A DNA stretch of 64,000 nt, taken from assembly GCA_017591395.1 (NCBI GenBank), contig WEDG01007661.1:62001-126000 (forward strand), in the 5' to 3' direction. Shown in pieces: positions 59,630-64,000 of this stretch. Positions within the stretch are counted from its first letter, which is position 1. Every line of letters starts with the position of its first letter. A program made the translations under genes and the position numbers. Origin of the DNA: Schistocephalus solidus (Eukaryota; Platyhelminthes; Cestoda; Diphyllobothriidea; Diphyllobothriidae). The notes under the pieces were generated by a model. It searched no databases. It was not told the DNA's origin and saw only the letters and a program-made list of their open reading frames with translations.

Positions 59630-59705
59630 TTATTCCTTGATGATGGGCTCGCGGGAGAGTTCGAAGCGTCAGATGAATAAAAGTCTGGTCCCAGAAATCG
59701 CCTTG
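59630..59705 (+). ncRNA. hammerhead-like PLE terminal motif with tail, degenerate
   Basis: TTGATGA (59637-59643), T, stem II GGGCTC/GAGTTC with wobbles, then GAAGCGTC, AGATGAATAAAAGTC and an AATCGCC word. Two core changes (C3 and A15). Confidence 0.4.
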
Positions 59706-59732
59706 CCGAATTCTATCCAATTGCCTGGGCCT

Positions 59733-59737
<5 letters not shown>

Positions 59738-59780
<43 letters not shown>
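59738..59780. repeat. (TA)n microsatellite
   Basis: About 21 TA units between the hammerhead-like motif and the SINE-like unit. Confidence 0.97.
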
Positions 59781-59784
<4 letters not shown>

Positions 59785-59920
59785 AGTGTGTGGCTCACCG
59801 ATCTGCTTAAGGAACATTTACGTTCCGTTGTGCCCTGGAATTCAGACTAGGGCCCTCACAGGCGGTCGCATAGCGACGTGTGGCATATGTTGATAATGTG
59901 GAACCGACAAAGACAAGGGA

Positions 59921-59959
59921 GACCGGAATGGCCATTTCTGGCTTATTAGCCGTCATCAG
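59921..59959 (-). ncRNA. hammerhead-like core in SINE-like unit, copy 1
   Basis: Minus strand: CTGATGA, C, GGCT-AATA-AGCC hairpin, A, GAAATGGCCATTCCGGTC. Core words are right, but C and A face each other at the first stem II pair and no flanking stem I is seen. Copy 2 at 60226-60264 has GAAACGG in place of GAAATGG. Confidence 0.4.
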
Positions 59960-59984
59960 CCAGTCATACCCAATCCCAAGTGTG

Positions 59985-60056
59985 GCACACCTGGGATTTG
60001 AACCCGTGACCTTTGGTAATTGAGTCGAATGCTCTACCATTGAGCCACGGGCTCGC
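59985..60056 (-). ncRNA. tRNA-like Pol III promoter region of SINE
   Basis: The minus strand gives a box A-like TGGCTCAATGGTAGAGCA and a box B GGGTTCAAATCCC. Acceptor and anticodon stems do not pair well, so it is tRNA-derived and not a functional tRNA gene. Confidence 0.55.
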
Positions 60057-60225
60057 TATTTTGTCGGTTGCGATCATGAATATGATGATAGTGTGTGGCT
60101 CACCGATCTGCTTAAGGAACATGTATGTTCCGTTGTGCCTTAGAACTTAGACTAGAGCCCTCACAGGTGGTCGCATAGCGACGTGTAGCATATGTTGATA
60201 ATGTGGAACCGACAAAGACAAGGGA

Positions 60226-60264
60226 GACCGGAATTGCCGTTTCTGGCTTATTAGCCGTCATCAG
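60226..60264 (-). ncRNA. hammerhead-like core in SINE-like unit, copy 2
   Basis: As in copy 1, with GAAACGGCAATTCCGGTC. A stem III of AC..GT plus GG..CC with one bulged G is possible. Confidence 0.4.
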
Positions 60265-60416
60265 CCAGTCATACCCAATCCCAAGTGTGGCACCTCCTAA
60301 AAAGTCATGTCCGAAGCACCTGACTCCATGTCCTGCACTTAATAATTTCAGAAATTATTTACCCGATTATTCTCTGGATTCCATATACCAGAAACCGCAT
60401 AGAGAACGCTGGGGGA

Positions 60417-60488
60417 CCCACTGAGGAGCCGAACCCCTCGTTGCTGTGTCACACAGCAGCAGAAACATCGGCGAAACACGTGTCTGGG
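60417..60488 (+). ncRNA. hammerhead ribozyme, array 2 monomer 1
   Basis: Stem I CCCA (60417-60420)/TGGG (60485-60488). Core CTGAGGA (60421-60427). Stem II closed by GCCGA (60428-60432)/TCGGC (60468-60472) and containing an inner hairpin GCTGTG-TCA-CACAGC. GAA (60473-60475). Stem III palindrome ACACGTGT (60476-60483). C17 at 60484, cleavage expected after it. The nucleotides that define the hammerhead core are all present. Stem III has no loop, so the active form would be a dimer or a multimeric transcript. Confidence 0.8.
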
Positions 60489-60772
60489 CTTTTAGCTAGT
60501 ATCAATGTCGGAAGTACGGTATAATGTCTTTGCCATATAAGATTCATACTACTTGTAGTACTACTTGTTTGTAGAATGGGCATTACGTGGTTATTCCACA
60601 GTGGTTGATTGTCTTCGACCCAAATGTTCATTGAAATTTCGGATGTGACCCTTAAAAAAGTCATGTCCGAATCACCTGACTCCATGTCCTGCACTTAATA
60701 ATTTCAGAAATTATTTACCCGATTATTCTCTGGAGTCCATATACCAGAAACCGCATAGAGAACGCTGGGGGA

Positions 60773-60844
60773 CCCACTGAGGAGCCGAACCCCTCCTTGC
60801 TGTGTCACACAGCAGCAGAAACATCGGCGAAACACGTGTCTGGG
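60773..60844 (+). ncRNA. hammerhead ribozyme, array 2 monomer 2
   Basis: Identical layout to monomer 1. One change inside stem II (CCTC-C in place of CCTC-G). Expected cleavage after 60840. Confidence 0.8.
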
Positions 60845-61127
60845 CTTTTAGCTAGTATCAATGTCGGAAGTACGGTATAACGTCTTTGCCATATAAGATT
60901 CATACTACTTGTAGTACTACTTGTTTGTAGAATGGGCATTACGTGGTTATTCCACAGTGGTTGATTGTCTTCGACCCAAATGTTCATTGAAATTTCGGGA
61001 TGTGACCCTTAAAAGTCATGTCCGAATCACCTGACTCCATGTCCTGCACTTAATAATTTCAGAAATTATTTACCCGATTATTCTCTGGAGTCCATATACC
61101 AGAAACCGCATAGAGAACGCTGGGGGA

Positions 61128-61199
61128 CCCACTGAGGAGCCGAACCCCTCGTTGCTGTGTCCCACAGCAGCAGAAACATCGGCGAAACACGTGTCTGGG
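61128..61199 (+). ncRNA. hammerhead ribozyme, array 2 monomer 3
   Basis: Intact core and stems. Inner hairpin loop TCC in place of TCA. Expected cleavage after 61195. Confidence 0.8.
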
Positions 61200-61481
61200 C
61201 TTTTAGCTAGTATCAATGTCGGAAGTACGGTATAACGTCTTTGCCATATAAGATTCATACTACTTGTAGTACTACTTGTTTGTAGAATGGGCATTACGTG
61301 GTTATTCCACAGTGGTTGATTGTCTTCGACCCAAATGTTCATTGAAATTTCGGGATGTGACCCTTAAAAGTCATGTCCGAATCACCTGACTCCATGTCCT
61401 GCACTTAATAATTTCAGAAATTATTTACCCGATTATTCTCTGGAGTCCATATACCAGAAACCGCATAGAGAACGCTGGGGA

Positions 61482-61553
61482 CCCACTGAGGAGCCGAACC
61501 CCTCGTTGCTGTGTCACACAGCAGCAGAAACATCGGCGAAACACGTGTCTGGG
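61482..61553 (+). ncRNA. hammerhead ribozyme, array 2 monomer 4
   Basis: Intact core and stems; loop TCA; one fewer G just before the block. Expected cleavage after 61549. Confidence 0.8.
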
Positions 61554-61835
61554 CTTTTAGCTAGTATCAATGTCGGAAGTACGGTATAACGTCTTTGCCA
61601 TATAAGATTCATACTACTTGTAGTACTACTTGTTTGTAGAATGGGCATTACGTGGTTATTCCACAGTGGTTGATTGTCTTCGACCCAAATGTTCATTGAA
61701 ATTTCGGATGTGACCCTTAAAAGTCATGTCCGAATCACCTGACTCCATGTCCTGCACTTAATAATTTCAGAAATTATTTACCCGATTATTCTCTGGAGTC
61801 CATATACCAGAAACCGCATAGAGAACGCTGGGGGA

Positions 61836-61907
61836 CCCACTGAGGAGCCGAACCCCTCGTTGCTGTGTCCCACAGCAGCAGAAACATCGGCGAAACACGT
61901 GTCTGGG
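61836..61907 (+). ncRNA. hammerhead ribozyme, array 2 monomer 5
   Basis: Intact core and stems; loop TCC. Expected cleavage after 61903. Confidence 0.8.
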
Positions 61908-62188
61908 CTTTTAGCTAGTATCAATGTCGGAAGTACGGTATAACGTCTTTGCCATATAAGATTCATACTACTTGTAGTACTACTTGTTTGTAGAATGGGC
62001 ATTACGTGGTTATTCCACAGTGGTTGATTGTCTTCGACCCAAATGTTCATTGAAATTTCGGATGTGACCCTTAAAAGTCATGTCCGAATCACCTAACTCC
62101 ATGTCCTGCACTTAATAATTTCAGAAATTATTTACCCGATTATTCTCTGGAGTCCATATACCAGAAACCGCATAGAGAACGCTGGGGA

Positions 62189-62260
62189 CCCACTGAGGAG
62201 CCGAACCCCTCGTTGCTGTGTCCCACAGCAGCAGAAACATCGGCGAAACACGTGTCTGGG
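62189..62260 (+). ncRNA. hammerhead ribozyme, array 2 monomer 6
   Basis: Intact core and stems; loop TCC; one fewer G before the block. Expected cleavage after 62256. Confidence 0.8.
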
Positions 62261-62490
62261 CTTTTAGCTAGTATCAATGTCGGAAGTACGGTATAACGTC
62301 TTTGCCATATAAGATTCATACTACTTGTAGTACTACTTGTTTGTAGAATGGGCATTACGTGGTTATTCCACAGTGGTTGATTGTCTTCGACCCAAATGTT
62401 CATTGAAATTTCGGGTCTGACCCTAAAAAGTCATGTCCGAATCACCTGACTCCATGTCCTGCACTTAATAATTTCAGAAATTATTTACCC

Positions 62491-62494
62491 TATA

Positions 62495-62558
<64 letters not shown>
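62491..62558. repeat. (TA)n microsatellite at array 2 end
   Basis: About 34 units with one TG interruption near 62500. It abuts the array at the same monomer position (TTTACCC) as the (AT)n beside array 1. Confidence 0.97.
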
Positions 62559-62561
<3 letters not shown>

Positions 62562-63154
62562 TGGAGGGCAAAAACCTCAGTTTTAACTGAACAATCGCAT
62601 AATGTCCATGATATGTAATCAATTTCGAGACATGTTTCTGGAGATCCCCTGCCATTGTATACCGCACCTTCGAGGCTTTTAGTTACCCGGTATTTGCCCC
62701 AACATTTACACTCTGGTTTTCTGGATCAAATGCCAGAGTTAAGATGATATTACAGGGAATACACCGAACTTATTTATTTATACAGCAGACAATCAGCGAA
62801 ATATATCTGGTCTATTCGATTATAGAGGTAAGTCATTTGCCATGTAAAATAATTGCTAGATATCAGGAGCACAGAAGGTTTCCGGCACTAATTATGTGAC
62901 TCTGGTAAAATACCTACGCAAAAGGGAGCTTAAGTTACTATGCGTCCAGTCAGGATTAATTACATTGTCTCAACTGAGAAAGTCAAAAATTTATTAATTA
63001 GATAGGATGGTAAACTTGGTGCATGTTTCGGATCCCTGAACTACAAAAATGCAGTGCATTTTGGACACTTTGTCATAAATGTCTTAGGAAGTCTGTCCAT
63101 ATGCATAGAGAATACAAGCTATTTTGAAAAGTTAACCAACGAAGAACGGGGTGC
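62559..63154. other. no recognisable gene
   Basis: AT-rich. GGATCCGAAACATG on the minus strand near 63030 is faintly like a PLE terminal motif, without a core. Confidence 0.45.
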
Positions 63155-63312
63155 GGCATGAGCCTGCACCTGCTGGTCGCGCGCATCCCCTCATATTCGA
63201 CATTTGTTATAGGACCTCATCCCATTTAATAATAACGCTTGTCTCATCCTGATTTGGTCCCGTGTTGGTCCAGTGCATCTACCACGTGGCGCATTTAGTA
63301 GGCAGGGCTAAT
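63155..63312. repeat. dispersed repeat shared with 4600-4752
   Basis: GACATTTGTTATAGGA, CATCCTGATTTGGTCCCGTG, GCATCTACCACGTGGC and the spacing match the 4.6-kb copy. Confidence 0.6.
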
Positions 63313-64000
63313 ATTAAAGACCCCAAACACATGAGCAATGTTGGCAGCCAATAAAAAGTGGACTAAATTACACCTTTCTGTCTTCCATCAACAATTAACA
63401 CACCAACCAGGGATGGGCATGTAGGATTTGAACTCAAGTCAGCTGGGATTCGACCCATCACTTTGGTTTTGGCTCCACTCCTTGTTGAATGTGATCGGGA
63501 AGATTAAGAGTTTTATGGGAACCACAAATAGTGCAGGCAATTGCCTGTCTTGCGTGAGTTTCCATCTTCATGCACTTTTTCATAGACGCATTATAAAAGA
63601 AACACCAAACAGGTCGGTAAATGTCCCCTTGATGCTCAAGAAATTCTCAATAACCTACCAAAAATGTGATCAAAGCTCCTTGGGGCAGGAATGTTTGGAA
63701 TCGAGCTGAAAGTTTTAGTAATTATTTACGCCAATCCTTGTCAAATGAAAAGTATCCATGCAATTTTTGCCATTGGTATATTGCACCTGCATAAATTTAA
63801 TAGAGAAAACGCTAACTCAGCAATATACCCCAAAGTCTTATGTGTTTTTTTCGAGTATAACCACGCGCACCAACGTTGTGTTGGATTGCTTGTCAAAACA
63901 TCACCCTAGCCAGCATTAATCTCGGGTTCGATAGTAGAAATATGCACTGAGGCAAACACCTTCCGGTTCGACTGATTGAACATAAAGGACGGAAACGTTG
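63313..64000. other. no recognisable gene
   Basis: Two ORFs of 93 and 72 codons (63428-63709 and 63691-63909, plus) overlap slightly and resemble nothing I know. GGATTTGAACTCAAG at 63423 is the inverse of a box B-like word. Confidence 0.45.

Larger units (their letters stand above)
59781..60297 (-). repeat. SINE-like tandem unit (1.7 copies of ~305 bp) with tRNA-like head
   Basis: Copy 1 spans 59781-60085 and partial copy 2 spans 60086-60297 (TGATAGTGTGTGGCTCACCG at each start). On the minus strand copy 1 begins with a tRNA-like region (60056-59985), continues with a hammerhead-like core (59959-59921) and ends at the (TA)n. Copy 2 lacks the tRNA-like head, because the ~354-bp array starts there. 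Confidence 0.75.
60298..62490 (+). repeat. array 2: ~354-bp hammerhead-bearing tandem repeat, homogeneous
   Basis: Six complete monomers after a 64-bp partial one. The word CCCGATTATTCTCTGG starts at 60362, 60718, 61073, 61428, 61781 and 62135, and the corresponding CCC at 62488 runs into (TA)n: a period of 353-356. Monomers are nearly identical, differing mainly in G-run length before GACCCA, TCA or TCC in a small hairpin loop, and a few bases at the joint (GGATGTGACC or GGTCTGACC). Same monomer as array 1 but inverted; the ribozyme sense is plus. The recurrent 60-90-codon ORFs on the minus strand reflect repeat identity. Confidence 0.97.

Noticed and set aside
59807..60040. 77-codon ORF over the SINE-like unit
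   Set aside because: It reads through a tRNA-like region whose box A and B explain the conserved words.
59985..60056. A functional tRNA gene
   Set aside because: Box A and B are present but acceptor, anticodon and T stems do not pair properly.
60449..62403. Repeated 60-90-codon ORFs on the minus strand of array 2 with the same protein sequence
   Set aside because: They follow the repeat period exactly, change length with single indels at monomer joints, and the related array 1 does not keep them open in all monomers. Repeat identity explains them.
1..64000. CRISPR arrays, prokaryotic operons or prophage
   Set aside because: Gene density, introns, LINE and PLE content and the homeobox show the window is animal DNA; the tandem arrays have no spacer pattern.

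Overview
The window is eukaryotic, repeat-rich and very gene-poor. It looks like platyhelminth DNA, most likely from a cestode. The evidence is one Hox gene with a Deformed/Hox4-type homeodomain, LINE reverse transcriptases followed by C2H2 zinc fingers, several Penelope-like elements (PLEs) with GIY-YIG endonuclease domains, and satellite-like arrays carrying hammerhead-ribozyme cores. The flatworm assignment rests on remembered family resemblance, not on a search.

Layout. 0-8.5 kb: a MITE-like inverted-repeat family, a decayed PLE piece (2.8-3.2 kb, minus) and a 5'-truncated LINE on the minus strand (4.76-7.97 kb) abutting the tail of a second LINE copy. 8.5-17 kb: mostly unrecognised, with a duplicated 0.4-kb repeat (11.4 and 14.5 kb), a GIY-YIG fragment (12.5 kb) and a long decayed PLE (15.0-16.9 kb, plus). 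17-26 kb: small repeats, tRNA-like SINE units and a second LINE on the plus strand (21.7-25.8 kb). 30.0-31.4 kb: the only convincing host gene, a Hox4/Dfd homeobox exon and its C-terminal coding region on the minus strand; its first exon was not found. 33.3-34.2 and 39.0-40.2 kb: two more PLE pieces. 40.2-41.8 and 60.3-62.5 kb: two tandem arrays of one ~354-bp monomer in opposite orientations. 43-51 kb: three further inverted-repeat elements with telomere-like interiors. 51-59.6 kb: AT-rich DNA in which I recognise nothing.

The most interesting system is the ~354-bp array. Each complete monomer contains a 72-nt block that folds as a type I hammerhead: CCCA/TGGG stem I, CTGAGGA core, GCCGA/TCGGC-closed stem II, GAAA, and a loopless palindromic stem III (ACACGTGT) ending in the GTC cleavage triplet. 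The six copies at 60-62 kb are all intact; of the four at 40-41 kb, only one is. Monomer size, tandem layout and nearby PLEs match the retrozymes known from animals (small hammerhead circular RNAs thought to be spread by PLE machinery). PLE-type hammerhead-like motifs are also scattered across the window, bracketing one PLE piece, and a tRNA-headed SINE-like unit next to the second array carries another hammerhead-like core, reminiscent of the schistosome Sm-alpha family.
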